Below, one piece after another: positions 7,389-16,054 of a stretch of 44,233 bases of DNA. The stretch is taken from positions 577 to 44,809 of the forward strand of contig NZ_LMBV01000002.1 of NCBI RefSeq assembly GCF_001439925.1, in the 5' to 3' direction. Position 1 is the first letter of the stretch; each line of letters begins with the position of its first letter. Made by a program: the position numbers and the translations under genes. The stretch is from Peribacillus muralis. Lineage in GTDB: Bacteria > Bacillota > Bacilli > Bacillales > DSM-1321. Under the pieces are notes generated by a model. That model ran no database searches. It worked only from the letters and a program-made list of their open reading frames with translations, and was not told the DNA's origin.

Positions 7389-8822
7389 TTAATAAGTGGT
7401 GAAGCGAAACACCTTCTGTATGCGGTACGTTAAATATTTAAAAACGGGAAGATCCTTCTGATATTCACTATAATCGGCAGTGTACGTTCCATTGCGATTT
7501 GTCCAAAGTCTTTGAAAATAGTCGGCGACATCATAAGAAATGTCCGCGTCATTCGGTGCATGGATTTCTATATTCGCTTCAAGGTTGAAGTCATCGAGAT
7601 TACGGGAGGTGTAATTGGCCGACCCGCCAAGAACGATTGTTTCTTTTGGCTTTTTTATCATCATCAACTTTGTATGGAACTGTTCTTTATCGGTTTTGTA
7701 CCAGCGGATCGAGATGTTTTCATCCCCCAGTTTTTCAAACTCGGCGGCTACGGGAAGATTGGGGAGACCGATTTTTTCACTTCCGAACGCGTTTTGATTC
7801 GGGTCCAGGATCATTCGAATCTTCACTCCTCGTTTAGCTGCGTCCGTTAATGCTTCGACCACTTCACGATCGGCAATGTAGAACATGGCAAGGTGGATTT
7901 TGTCTCCTTTCCTTGTATCGTTTATCGACTTAAGCACATGCTTATTGATTTTTCCTTCCGTAAGCAATTGCACCGATACCGGTCCTTTATCGGCAGATGA
8001 GTTGCTGAATTCCGGGAATGTCTTTGGACCACCGGAGAAATTCGAAGCGGCTTCTTCAGCTTTAACGAAATCACCGATGATATTCCCTTTCATCTGAAAT
8101 GCGATATTGGAATGGAATCCGCTCGCATCATGAGGATTGGCAGATGAGATGATGGCCGTTTTTTCGGTGGCGACCACTTTTCTGTGATTGGCTTTAATAT
8201 TCATCAATCTAAGATAAGAACGAAAGGTAACCTTTGGTGCAGTCTTAGCCATTGGATTCACGATCCATCCTTTTCCCTGTTCGCCAAACCATTGGAAAAA
8301 GGTGCGATATACGCCTGAATAAAGCGGGTTAGGGTCGCGAAGCCGGTCTAAATTGGTCACGACGACATCAATGCCATTTTCCTTCATGGTTTCGAGCGCA
8401 TCCAGCTGGTATGCATTATAGGAAGTATTCACTTCATCAGTAATGAATATGACCTGGAGTTTTGGTTTCTTTTTCTTCTGTTCAACTAGTTTATCCGTCA
8501 GTGTCTTGGTTAACTTTGGGTAGTTTATCTTTTCATCATAAAAATCATTAAACAAAAACATATCGATGACGATATAAGAATCGGCTTCTTCGATGGCTTT
8601 ATTGATCGTTTCGAAAATTCGCTGCTCGTGTTTAAGATTCCCTTGTTCATCGTGATAAGAAAGGTCATAGATGAAATCAACATCTTCGACATGATGAACC
8701 TTCCCTTCATAGGAAATTCCTTTAGGTAGGGGCTTGTAGCTGTTATAGACGATCACTGCCGTCACGACGAGCAAAATGCCAACAAGCAGGTAAAATCGTT
8801 TTCTTTTGTACCATTTTTTCAT
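7389..8822 (-). CDS. Membrane-anchored phospholipase D-fold protein
   Basis: A 477-residue protein with an N-terminal membrane anchor (residues 10-27) and two phospholipase D-like half domains. The half-motifs are NHRKVV (His213, Lys215) followed by SSANPHD, and FHTKLMM (His383, Lys385) followed by GGSANYTSRN. In both, the Asp of the usual HxKx4D is replaced: Glu220 in the first and Lys390 in the second. The catalytic His/Lys pairs remain, so it may still hydrolyse or transfer phosphodiesters. It is longer than ClsB at 28546-29748 and only distantly like it. A lipid or extracytoplasmic nucleic-acid substrate is possible. I recognise no named homologue. Confidence 0.8.
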   Translation of the reverse strand: MKKWYKRKRFYLLVGILLVVTAVIVYNSYKPLPKGISYEGKVHHVEDVDFIYDLSYHDEQGNLKHEQRIFETINKAIEEADSYIVIDMFLFNDFYDEKINYPKLTKTLTDKLVEQKKKKPKLQVIFITDEVNTSYNAYQLDALETMKENGIDVVVTNLDRLRDPNPLYSGVYRTFFQWFGEQGKGWIVNPMAKTAPKVTFRSYLRLMNIKANHRKVVATEKTAIISSANPHDASGFHSNIAFQMKGNIIGDFVKAEEAASNFSGGPKTFPEFSNSSADKGPVSVQLLTEGKINKHVLKSINDTRKGDKIHLAMFYIADREVVEALTDAAKRGVKIRMILDPNQNAFGSEKIGLPNLPVAAEFEKLGDENISIRWYKTDKEQFHTKLMMIKKPKETIVLGGSANYTSRNLDDFNLEANIEIHAPNDADISYDVADYFQRLWTNRNGTYTADYSEYQKDLPVFKYLTYRIQKVFRFTTY

Positions 8823-8931
8823 AGGGAATCCTCCAACAAAGTTAAATTGCTTGCTATTTATCTATTTTCCCACTTATCGGGAATAAAGAAACATAATTCG
8901 TGATTCTTCAAAAAGGGCAAGCCGTTTCGTT

Positions 8932-8940
8932 TGTTATAAT
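8932..8940 (+). promoter_or_regulatory. Extended -10 promoter of ung
   Basis: TGTTATAAT is an extended -10 (TGnTATAAT) about 30 bases before the ung start. No good -35 is seen at the usual distance. Confidence 0.5.
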
Positions 8941-8970
8941 ATAGGTTAAAAGAAGAAAGGGGCTGTACAT

Positions 8971-9657
8971 ATGGTAAAACCGGTAGTAACCAATGATTGG
9001 TGGCCTCTATTGAAAGAGGAATGTAATAAAACGTATTACCAGGAGCTAATGGAGTTCATAAAGCAAGAGTACAAAGAGCAAGTCATTCATCCGGATCAGG
9101 AGGAAATCTTCAATGCGCTTCATTATACACCCTATGGAAGCGTAAAGGTTGTCATTCTTGGCCAGGATCCTTACCATGGACCGGATCAAGCGCATGGTCT
9201 TAGCTTTTCCGTTAAGCCTGAGGTCCGCATTCCGCCTTCATTAAGAAACATCTATAAGGAGCTGCAGGCTGATTTAGGCTATGAGGTACCTGATCATGGC
9301 TACCTTGTTGATTGGGCAAAACAAGGGGTGCTACTTTTGAATACCGTCTTGACTGTCCGTGAGGGAGAAGCGCACTCCCACCGGGGAAAAGGGTGGGAAA
9401 GCTTTACGAATCAAGTCATTCGCCTACTTAATGACCGGCAGAAACCGGTTGTTTTTATCTTATGGGGAAAACCGGCTCAAACGAAAATCCCATTGATTGA
9501 TGAAAGCCGCCATAAAATACTTACCTCCGTCCATCCGAGCCCGCTCTCGGCATCGCGTGGGTTCTTTGGCAGCAGGCCGTTTTCCAAAACCAATCAATTG
9601 CTGTTGGAAATGGGGGAGGCACCAATTGATTGGAAAATCACAGGAGCGACGACTTGA
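8971..9657 (+). CDS. ung: Uracil-DNA glycosylase
   Basis: A 228-residue family 1 uracil-DNA glycosylase that excises uracil from DNA in base excision repair. The catalytic water-activating motif GQDPYHG is at 64-70 and the DNA-intercalating motif HPSPLS at 188-193; both are complete. AAAGGGG precedes the ATG. It is the first gene of a small operon whose next gene begins on its stop codon (TTGA), so translation is probably coupled. Confidence 0.97.
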   Translation: MVKPVVTNDWWPLLKEECNKTYYQELMEFIKQEYKEQVIHPDQEEIFNALHYTPYGSVKVVILGQDPYHGPDQAHGLSFSVKPEVRIPPSLRNIYKELQADLGYEVPDHGYLVDWAKQGVLLLNTVLTVREGEAHSHRGKGWESFTNQVIRLLNDRQKPVVFILWGKPAQTKIPLIDESRHKILTSVHPSPLSASRGFFGSRPFSKTNQLLLEMGEAPIDWKITGATT

Positions 9658-9839
9658 AAAAGATTGTGAAGCGGGTGAATTGCATGGAGTGCCGTCACTT
9701 TTATGTCACTTGGGATTCTAATTTTCCAAAAGGGTGCCGTGCCTTCCAATTTAAAACATCAAACCTTCCTTCTCTTGATGTTTTTCGTTCCTCGGGACAG
9801 CCGTGCCTGGAATTTTCAGCCAAGAAAAATTTGAAGTAG
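9654..9839 (+). CDS. Small conserved Cys-rich protein downstream of ung
   Basis: A 61-residue protein with four cysteines arranged as CMEC near the N-terminus, GCRAF in the middle and GQPC near the C-terminus, which suggests a small zinc-binding knuckle. I recognise the pattern from small hypothetical proteins next to ung in Bacillaceae, but no function is known. The start is a TTG overlapping the ung stop codon; AGGAG at 9642-9646 has a 7-base spacing and decides it. The longer in-frame reading from 9630 lacks a site. Coupling to ung makes a DNA-repair accessory role conceivable, but that is only inference. Confidence 0.7.
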   Translation: MKKIVKRVNCMECRHFYVTWDSNFPKGCRAFQFKTSNLPSLDVFRSSGQPCLEFSAKKNLK

Positions 9840-9917
9840 GGCAAGGATGTTTTCTTGCTTGATTTTTGCTATGCTAGTGATGAAAGTATTGACCTGTATA
9901 TGGATGAGGTGGTAAAT

Positions 9918-10175
9918 TTGGATATTTCGTCAAGAAAAATGCTAGATAAAATTGAAGAGCTTGCTTCGAAGGCGAAGCAGGCAAATTCAGAGGATAAGGT
10001 ACAGGGATATGTGATTGCCATTAAAGCCTTATGCGAAGTAATGGTTGATGAAAAAGCAGGGAGCGTCGGCATATCGAAGCCAACTCCCTTGTCCCAATCC
10101 GTTATGCCGGTTACACCCAATGTAGAGCCGGTTAAAATGGATGAAGCCAATGGGGAGTCTTTATTCGACTTTTAA
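9918..10175 (+). CDS. ywdI: YwdI family protein (DUF5327)
   Basis: An 85-residue protein with a helical N-terminal half (SSRKMLDKIEELASKAKQA) and a Pro-rich variable tail ending in LFDF. It fits the YwdI/DUF5327 family in size, start and position between ung and ywdK. I chose the TTG at 9918 behind GAGGTGG because family members begin with an MxIS-like segment; the frame is open back to 9855 but has no ribosome binding site there. Function unknown. Confidence 0.7.
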   Translation: MDISSRKMLDKIEELASKAKQANSEDKVQGYVIAIKALCEVMVDEKAGSVGISKPTPLSQSVMPVTPNVEPVKMDEANGESLFDF

Positions 10176-10201
10176 AATTAGCGAAGGGAAGCGAAATAAT
10201 A

Positions 10202-10570
10202 ATGAAACTGTTCATCATTTTAGGTGCAATCAATGGGTTTATCGCTGTCGCACTTGGCGCATTCGGTGCACATGGACTCGAAGGGAAGATACCCGATAAA
10301 TACTTGGCAACATGGCAAACGGGTGTTCAATATCAAATGTTCCATGCGGTCGGTTTATTAGTGCTCGGTTTATTGGCTGGAAGAATGACAAGCCCGCTAA
10401 TCAACTGGTCTGGCTGGCTTATGTTAATAGGGATCATCCTGTTTTCCGGAAGCCTTTTCGTCCTAAGCGTTACGCAAATCAAGGTGCTGGGGGCCATCAC
10501 ACCACTTGGTGGAGTGTCGTTCTTGGCGGCTTGGGTATTAATGGTGATTGCTGCCTATAAGCATTTGTAA
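10202..10570 (+). CDS. ywdK: YwdK family membrane protein (DUF423)
   Basis: A 122-residue protein with four transmembrane helices of the DUF423 family. It shows the conserved N-terminal stretch LGAFGAHGLE (about 18-27), TGVQYQMFHAVGLL (40-53) and the C-terminal PLGG turn. It sits between ywdI and the convergent gerQ, as in B. subtilis. Function unknown; the cell location is the cytoplasmic membrane. Confidence 0.88.
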   Translation: MKLFIILGAINGFIAVALGAFGAHGLEGKIPDKYLATWQTGVQYQMFHAVGLLVLGLLAGRMTSPLINWSGWLMLIGIILFSGSLFVLSVTQIKVLGAITPLGGVSFLAAWVLMVIAAYKHL

Positions 10571-10599
10571 GGGCAGGAGCTTGTCACATCACCATGAAG

Positions 10600-10640
10600 A
10601 AGGGCCTCAAAATCAATCAGATTCTGAGGCCCTTTTTTTG
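10600..10640 (+). terminator. Terminator of the ung-ywdK operon
   Basis: GGGCCTCAAAATC-AATCA-GATTCTGAGGCCC (10602-10632) with one mismatch is followed by seven T. It lies between convergent ywdK and gerQ. Confidence 0.9.
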
Positions 10641-10652
10641 TTATCAGTTCAT

Positions 10653-11189
10653 TTATCTTGGCGAATAGGTGGCAAGCCCAGCGCCTCCAAATGGATAGTC
10701 GTATTCGATTTCTTCATCAAAGGTTATATAATCCAAGTATACCATCGGGATTAAATACCGTTTGCCTGTTTGGGGGTCGCTTATGATCAAATGATCACGC
10801 CCGGCAGCCTCAATGATTCCTTTGAAGATCTTTGCATTCCACTCCGTATTGTTTTCAAACGTTGTATAAACAGTCGCCAATTTACCTTTGTTCAACCGCA
10901 AGATGTTTTCGATGTATGATGCTTCGACCGGAAGCATGCCTGGAACCTGTGGTCCTGGTGTCGATTGGTTCATCGGCATTGGGATTTGCTGCGGAGTGCC
11001 CGCTATAGTTGGCTGCTGTGGCTGGTATGCTGGTTGTTGATAGTTTTGCTGCGGGTAAGCCTGCTGCTGCTGATAAGGCTTCTGCTGCTGTTGCTGCTGC
11101 CGCTGGTCCGACTCATTGTTTTCATATGGATAATAGGGGCTTCCTCCATACGGGTAGTTACCGTTACCATAAGGGTTATTCTGTGACAT
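10653..11189 (-). CDS. gerQ: Spore coat protein GerQ
   Basis: A 178-residue coat protein needed in B. subtilis for the cortex-lytic enzyme CwlJ to localise and act in germination; it is cross-linked by transglutaminase Tgl. The N-terminal 90 residues are low complexity (Asn/Tyr/Gly, then Gln-rich with a QQQQQQ run and PQQ repeats). The C-terminal half from VEASYIENILRLNKGKLATV is the conserved GerQ domain, ending in DYITFDEEIEYDYPFGG. The start ATG follows TTAGGAGGG. Expression in the mother cell is expected, but I could not pick out a convincing sigma-E box. Confidence 0.93.
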   Translation of the reverse strand: MSQNNPYGNGNYPYGGSPYYPYENNESDQRQQQQQQKPYQQQQAYPQQNYQQPAYQPQQPTIAGTPQQIPMPMNQSTPGPQVPGMLPVEASYIENILRLNKGKLATVYTTFENNTEWNAKIFKGIIEAAGRDHLIISDPQTGKRYLIPMVYLDYITFDEEIEYDYPFGGAGLATYSPR

Positions 11190-11555
11190 TGCATTCCCTC
11201 CTAAGATTCAACGCTTTTGAATTGGTGGCTAAAATCCGATTACTTGAAGCAACAGTGCGATTTATAGCGACCGGTCTGGGCAATCCCCGGTGGCTTAAAA
11301 ATACACAATGAATTTTAAGCGATACGTAACGTTTACGCGGGTAAAGTCCTATCTTCTTGACGGCTGATAATAAATAGAAGTAACGTGCCTTCACCTCGCT
11401 GGCTTATTTTCCTGATGTGGAATGAGGCGGTAATAATTAAATTCATCACTATTGAAAATGTATGGGGATGGTGCTCGGTTTATTCCATAGCTGGGGAAAA
11501 TAAAAAGGAGGGGGTAAAATAAATAAAGCTTCCGGAAGCCGGAAGCTAAAGCGTC
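11190..11555. other. Intergenic region between gerQ and hemQ
   Basis: This 366-base gap should contain the gerQ promoter (minus strand), but no clear consensus is seen. It ends with the hemQ terminator. A strong ribosome-binding-like AAAAGGAGGGGG at about 11501-11515 is not followed by a start codon within 12 bases. No other gene or RNA is visible. Confidence 0.4.
11528..11546 (-). terminator. Probable terminator of hemQ
   Basis: GCTTCCGG-AAG-CCGGAAGC is a perfect 8-bp stem. On the minus strand it is followed by TTTATTTATTTT, an interrupted T tract. Confidence 0.7.
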
Positions 11556-12305
11556 TTATACGTAGAGGAAAGGTGCAATGTTTTCTTCAGGCAGGATATT
11601 GCCTACAAAGAAAGAGCCGAACGCAGCGTAACGGGCGCTCACTTCATCAAAACGCATTTCGTAAATTAATTTTTTGAATTGGAGGACATCGTCTGCAAAA
11701 AGTGTAACGCCCCATTCATAATCGTCAAAACCGACTGAACCGGAAATGATTTGTTTGACCTTGCCGGCATAACTGCGGCCAATCAAGCCGTGGGAACGCA
11801 TTAAGCCTTTACGTTCTTCCATGGAAAGCATATACCAGTTATCCTCGCCATCACGACGCTTGTCCATTGGATAGAAGCAAACATGTTTCGCTTTTGGCAG
11901 GATCGGATACAGTCTGGAACGTACATGAGGGTTCTGGTAAGGATCTTCACCATCTCCGCCTGCCAGGTAATTGCTTAACTCCACAACTGAAACGTATGAA
12001 TAAGCGGGAATTGAATATTCGGCAAGCTTCGTTTTATTGAATTCGTTTTCGATTGCATTCAATTCCTCCATTGTCGGGCGGGCAAACATAAGCATGAAAT
12101 CTGCTTTTTGGCCAACGACGGAATAAAGGGCATGGCTGCCTTCGTTGTCGCTTTGTGTCATATTCCACTTATCGAGTAAACCTTGGAACTCCGAGATGGC
12201 CAGTTGGCGTTCGTCACTTGATAACGTTTTCCAGGAAGCCCAATCGATCAGGCGGAAATCATGTAAACAATACCAGCCATCCAGTGTTTGTGCTGCTTCA
12301 CTCAT
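11556..12305 (-). CDS. hemQ: Coproheme decarboxylase HemQ (ChdC)
   Basis: A 249-residue chlorite-dismutase-fold enzyme that performs the last step of the coproporphyrin-dependent haem pathway, using peroxide to decarboxylate coproheme to haem b. The catalytic Tyr is at residue 145 in YPMDKRR, the position known for Gram-positive HemQ, and the proximal haem ligand is His172 in [10 protein letters not shown] chose the ATG at 12305 ([12 protein letters not shown], site TAGGAGTG) over one three codons upstream. It is divergent from pta, as in B. subtilis. Confidence 0.95.
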   Translation of the reverse strand: MSEAAQTLDGWYCLHDFRLIDWASWKTLSSDERQLAISEFQGLLDKWNMTQSDNEGSHALYSVVGQKADFMLMFARPTMEELNAIENEFNKTKLAEYSIPAYSYVSVVELSNYLAGGDGEDPYQNPHVRSRLYPILPKAKHVCFYPMDKRRDGEDNWYMLSMEERKGLMRSHGLIGRSYAGKVKQIISGSVGFDDYEWGVTLFADDVLQFKKLIYEMRFDEVSARYAAFGSFFVGNILPEENIAPFLYV

Positions 12306-12537
12306 TACGATCACTCCTAAGTCTTATTATAGCTTTAATATAACATAGTTTCAGTATAAGGAAATTTAGATCAACCCGCAAACAACATCGCCGTCTCGAG
12401 TGTCGAGATGTGGCTGGAATTTACCCGGCTGCTGAAGTATTCTAAAAAAGGTAGGATAGGAAAGCATGGCGAAATGGTTAAATTCAGAGCGATTAGGGGA
12501 TACGTATCTTATATATGTTATAAAGGAGGAAGTGCCA

Positions 12538-13524
12538 GTGAGCAATTTATTTGAAATGTTGGAATCGAAGGTCATGGGGCATAATTTGAAAATCGTTTTT
12601 CCGGAAGGATTGGATGAGCGGATATTGGGAGCCGCAGGCAGGCTTGCAAAAGCAAAACTGATCACACCCGTACTGATCGGAGATATCGAAATGATTTCCG
12701 AAAAGGCAAAGGAATTGAAAATCGCCCTTGATGCCTTTGAAATATATGATCCGAAGAATTATATCATGATGGATGAAATGGTGGAAGCGTTTGTAAAGGT
12801 CCGTGCCGGCAAAGCGACAGTCGAACAAGCACGTGAAATTTTAAAGGATGAGAATTATTTCGGAACGATGCTCGTCCACATGAAGCAAGCACATGGGATG
12901 GTGAGCGGTGCGACACATTCCACGGCAGATACGGTTCGTCCCGCACTGCAGATCATAAAAACTAAGCCGGGCGTCAAAAAAACATCCGGAGTCTTCATCA
13001 TGGTTCGTGACGAAGAAAGATATGTGTTTGCCGATTGCGCGATTAATATAAACCCCTCATCGCAGGACCTTGCGGAAATTGCCATTGAAAGTGCAAAGAC
13101 TGCACAAATGTTCGATATCGAACCGCGTGTGGCGCTGCTTAGCTTTTCGACGAAGGGATCTGCCGTTTCGCCAGAGACACAGAAAGTCGTCGATGCTGTC
13201 GAATTTGCAAAAGAAATCGATTCCGAAATCATCCTGGACGGTGAATTCCAGTTCGATGCAGCGTTCGTACCTTCGGTGGCAAGAAAAAAAGCACCTGATT
13301 CCCTTATTCAAGGAGATGCGAATGTTTTCATCTTCCCAAGCCTCGAAGCAGGGAACATCAGCTATAAGATGGTCCAGCGTTTGGGTGGATTCGAAGCGGT
13401 CGGTCCGATCCTTCAAGGTCTGAACCGGCCTGTGAACGATCTTTCAAGGGGATGCAATGAAGAGGACGTATATAAGCTCGCCGTCATTACAGCGGCGCAG
13501 GGGTTTGTAGCCCAGTACCAATAG
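12538..13524 (+). CDS. pta: Phosphate acetyltransferase (Pta)
   Basis: A 328-residue enzyme interconverting acetyl-CoA and acetyl phosphate, the overflow route to acetate. The sequence is colinear with Bacillus Pta: NLKIVFPEGLDERIL at the N-terminus, SGATHSTADTVRPALQ (about 124-139) and the C-terminal GPILQGLNRPVNDLSRG. The GTG at 12538 is chosen because AAAGGAGGAAG precedes it and the family starts here; an in-frame ATG at 12466 would add 24 atypical residues. No convincing cre site is seen upstream, although B. subtilis pta is CcpA-activated. lipL follows 34 bases downstream. Confidence 0.95.
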   Translation: MSNLFEMLESKVMGHNLKIVFPEGLDERILGAAGRLAKAKLITPVLIGDIEMISEKAKELKIALDAFEIYDPKNYIMMDEMVEAFVKVRAGKATVEQAREILKDENYFGTMLVHMKQAHGMVSGATHSTADTVRPALQIIKTKPGVKKTSGVFIMVRDEERYVFADCAININPSSQDLAEIAIESAKTAQMFDIEPRVALLSFSTKGSAVSPETQKVVDAVEFAKEIDSEIILDGEFQFDAAFVPSVARKKAPDSLIQGDANVFIFPSLEAGNISYKMVQRLGGFEAVGPILQGLNRPVNDLSRGCNEEDVYKLAVITAAQGFVAQYQ

Positions 13525-13558
13525 CGGTACCTTAGATAACATGTAAAGGGAGATTTCT

Positions 13559-14407
13559 ATGAGTGAAACAGATTCATTATTATTGCAGCAAGAGTGGCGG
13601 GTGATTGATCAATCTTCCATTGGCCCCCAATTCCCCGCTCTAGAATCCTTCGCAATGGATGATACATTATGTGCATCCGTCGGATCAGGCAAATCAGTGG
13701 CCGTTGCAAGGGCGTGGGTGCACCATCGAACCGTCGTCCTTGGCATTCAGGATACGAAATTGCCTTTCCTTAAAAAAGGCTTGGATCATTTGGAGGAACA
13801 CGATTTTCAGGCGATTGTCCGCAATTCCGGAGGGCTTGCCGTCGTGTTGGACGAGGGGGTCCTTAATCTCTCGCTCATTTTCCCTGAAAACGAGCAAAAA
13901 ATTGAAATCAATCGTGGCTATGATGCGATGTGGGAACTCGTTCAATTGATGTTCGCCGATTTCCCGGTCAAGATGGAGGCGAGGGAGATCGTCGGCTCCT
14001 ATTGTCCGGGAAGTTATGATTTAAGTATAAATGGAAAGAAGTTTGCTGGCATATCCCAACGCAGGATCCGCAATGGGGTAGCGGTGCAAATCTATTTGTG
14101 TGTCAATGGAAGCGGGGCTGAACGTGCAAATCTTGTAAAAGGTTTTTATGAAGCAGCTAAAGCGAATGCGGAAACGAAATTCGTATATCCTGATATTGTC
14201 CCTTCCGTAATGGCATCTCTTTCACAATTGCTGGATGTACAATTGACCGTCCAGGACGTGATGCTCAGGTTCCTTCAGGTGCTGAAGGAGCATAGCGGAA
14301 GGATATTTTCGGACACGCTTTCCTCGGAGGAGTGGCCGCTGTATGAGGCTTACTTAACAAGAGTGGTAGAACGAAATGATAAAGTATTTGCTGCATTAAA
14401 GGTATAG
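13559..14407 (+). CDS. lipL: Octanoyl-[GcvH]:protein N-octanoyltransferase LipL
   Basis: A 282-residue member of the biotin/lipoate ligase-transferase family. In B. subtilis LipL moves octanoyl from GcvH to E2 subunits by a thioester on a cysteine; here that is Cys149 in [10 protein letters not shown]. The substrate-binding [19 protein letters not shown] block (88-106) is present. It is placed directly after pta, as in B. subtilis (ywfL). It replaces LipB in this route, while LipM and LipA are not in the window. Confidence 0.92.
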   Translation: MSETDSLLLQQEWRVIDQSSIGPQFPALESFAMDDTLCASVGSGKSVAVARAWVHHRTVVLGIQDTKLPFLKKGLDHLEEHDFQAIVRNSGGLAVVLDEGVLNLSLIFPENEQKIEINRGYDAMWELVQLMFADFPVKMEAREIVGSYCPGSYDLSINGKKFAGISQRRIRNGVAVQIYLCVNGSGAERANLVKGFYEAAKANAETKFVYPDIVPSVMASLSQLLDVQLTVQDVMLRFLQVLKEHSGRIFSDTLSSEEWPLYEAYLTRVVERNDKVFAALKV

Positions 14408-14409
14408 AT

Positions 14410-14449
14410 GAACAAAGCCGTTCCTGTAAGTACAGGAACGGCTTTGTTC
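14410..14449 (+). terminator. Long hairpin after pta-lipL
   Basis: A 19-bp perfect inverted repeat (GAACAAAGCCGTTCCTGTA and its complement) spaced by two bases starts 3 bases after the lipL stop. It lacks a long T tract beyond TTTGTT, so it may act as a terminator or a 3-prime stabiliser. Confidence 0.75.
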
Positions 14450-14493
14450 ACTTCATACGATGTTAGCATTCACTGAAACTGTGATGGACCATG

Positions 14494-14517
14494 AAAAAAA
14501 GAGTCTTATCCAGACTC
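14494..14517 (-). terminator. Terminator of rsfA
   Basis: On the minus strand GAGTCT-GGATA-AGACTC is followed by TTTTTTTC, just beyond the rsfA stop. Confidence 0.75.
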
Positions 14518-14573
14518 CTTCCTTAGATCTTATAGGCTTATCTTGAAGTGGTCGAGCAAACCTGCATATTTCA

Positions 14574-15320
14574 CTACTCGGCCATTTTTTCCAAGTTTCC
14601 ATTACGATCCATCTTGAACTTCGTTGCCGGGCGCTCCTCTTCCTCTAACAAAACGAGCTTTCTTGCACGATTCATGATATTCATTAAAGTCTCATAATCT
14701 TCCTGCATCAAACCGCTATTTTGTTCGAGATGGCTGATTTTATTCTCCAGATCTTCATTACGTTTTTTCAGACCCTTGATTTCAAGCTTCAATCTTTCAT
14801 TTTCTGTTTTTAATACCTCAGTTTGAAGCGTACGCCCATTCATAGATTCCAAATAGGCGATGACGGTATCAAGGTTGAGACCTCTTTCCGTCGGTGCTGG
14901 CGTGTTGTTGACCTTAGGAGCAAAAGCTTCAGCCACTACGAATTCTTCAGCAGCTTCATAACTGGTAGCATCGACTTCCGCTTCCAACGCTAGCTCCTCC
15001 TCTTGTACATGAGGAACCATTATGTCGGAAATGGTAGGGGACGGCGGTGTATACAGAAGCCGTTTTTTCGCTGCTTGATCCTTTCCAAGAATCCTTTGCC
15101 GCTGCTTTCGCTGTTTCTTGGCAAGGGAAAGCGCCTTATCATAATTATGGCGAACAACCGCATTCCAGCGGAAACCACAGGCGGCAGAGGTGCGATTCAA
15201 CTTATCTCCTACCTCTTCAAAAGCATTCAGCTGAGTGCTTCCTTCCCGCACATGGCGTAATACCGTTTCTGCCAAAAGCAAATCATCTTCTTCTGTCCAG
15301 GCATCTTGACGAACCTTCAT
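14574..15320 (-). CDS. rsfA: Prespore-specific transcription factor RsfA
   Basis: A 248-residue Myb/SANT-like regulator. The N-terminus ([19 protein letters not shown] through [15 protein letters not shown], residues 6-58) is the DNA-binding domain, followed by a basic linker ([11 protein letters not shown]). A coiled coil runs from about 160 to 215 ([20 protein letters not shown]). In B. subtilis RsfA (YwfN) is a sigma-F-dependent forespore regulator that tunes sigma-F genes. Its position next to pta-lipL-hemQ matches. AAAGGGAG precedes the ATG. Confidence 0.9.
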   Translation of the reverse strand: MKVRQDAWTEEDDLLLAETVLRHVREGSTQLNAFEEVGDKLNRTSAACGFRWNAVVRHNYDKALSLAKKQRKQRQRILGKDQAAKKRLLYTPPSPTISDIMVPHVQEEELALEAEVDATSYEAAEEFVVAEAFAPKVNNTPAPTERGLNLDTVIAYLESMNGRTLQTEVLKTENERLKLEIKGLKKRNEDLENKISHLEQNSGLMQEDYETLMNIMNRARKLVLLEEEERPATKFKMDRNGNLEKMAE

Positions 15321-15519
15321 TTCTACATACTCCCTTTCTGGTAACTTTTAAAATGAATAACTATATAAAATATCGTGTGGCCATGATTAAGCTGTGTTCT
15401 ACTAGCATTTTGGACAAATTCTGGATTTTTTATACAAAAAGGTTGAAAGGATACTAGTTTTTTGATTGAATACCGTATTTCTAATTGATTTCCTTTCCTT
15501 TTCGCATCAACAAGCCCTC

Positions 15520-15548
15520 TTGATATTCATAGGTAGAAGCGGTAAAAT
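15520..15548 (+). promoter_or_regulatory. Sigma-A promoter of the DUF1450 gene
   Basis: TTGATA (15520-15525) and TAAAAT (15543-15548) with a 17-base spacer sit about 60 bases before the gene. Confidence 0.6.
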
Positions 15549-15610
15549 ACCTTTTAGCCATATAATTGGATTAAAAAATAGATTTTCATGGGAAGGATGG
15601 TGACCGGAGG

Positions 15611-15832
15611 ATGTCCAATGAATTCAGAGTGTGCGATGACTGCTTGGCGGTGAATATAAAGACGTTGATTCCCCGTCTTGAAAAGCTTGATCCCGACGCG
15701 AAAATTGAAGTGGGCTGCCAATCCTATTGCGGTCCAGGCAGAAAGAAGTCATTTGCCTTTGTCAATAACCGTCCAGTTGCTGCACCGACAGAAGACGAGT
15801 TACTAGATAAAATTAATAAAAAACTAAAGTAG
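15611..15832 (+). CDS. DUF1450 family small Cys protein
   Basis: A 73-residue protein with four cysteines, CDDC near the N-terminus and CQSYC in the middle, and the FAFVNNRPV and terminal [10 protein letters not shown] segments of the DUF1450 (YuzB-like) family, which has a thioredoxin-like fold resembling 2Fe-2S ferredoxins. Metal or cluster binding is inferred; no function is established. The ATG at 15611 directly abuts CCGGAGG, so the useful site is probably GGAAGG further upstream; spacing is unusually long and translation may be modest. A weak hairpin (15834-15846) with a T tract follows. Confidence 0.75.
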   Translation: MSNEFRVCDDCLAVNIKTLIPRLEKLDPDAKIEVGCQSYCGPGRKKSFAFVNNRPVAAPTEDELLDKINKKLK

Positions 15833-15856
15833 GATCCTTGAAGGATTGCTTTTTTA
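15831..15856 (+). terminator. Weak terminator after the DUF1450 gene
   Basis: A short stem ATCC-TTGAA-GGAT is followed by TGCTTTTTTA. The stem is small, so confidence is low. Confidence 0.4.
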
Positions 15857-16054
15857 TAAATGGAACAGGCGGATATCACCCAGAATGAAACACACTGCGG
15901 TGATTTTTTATTTTCTTATTTACGGGCCAAAACCTGTTGGAACCTTCCGTTTTCTTACAAAATACCCCCGCTTCCTAGCAAGGGGCCAGTTAGGTTTTTT
16001 TGTAGAAACACGCTATAATGGATGCATCGAGACTATGAAAAAAGAGGGTAGTTC

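Noticed and set aside
10965..11311. Leu- or Ala-rich frames opposite gerQ
   Set aside because: They are the complement of CAG/CAA glutamine repeats and Pro-rich codons of the GerQ N-terminus.
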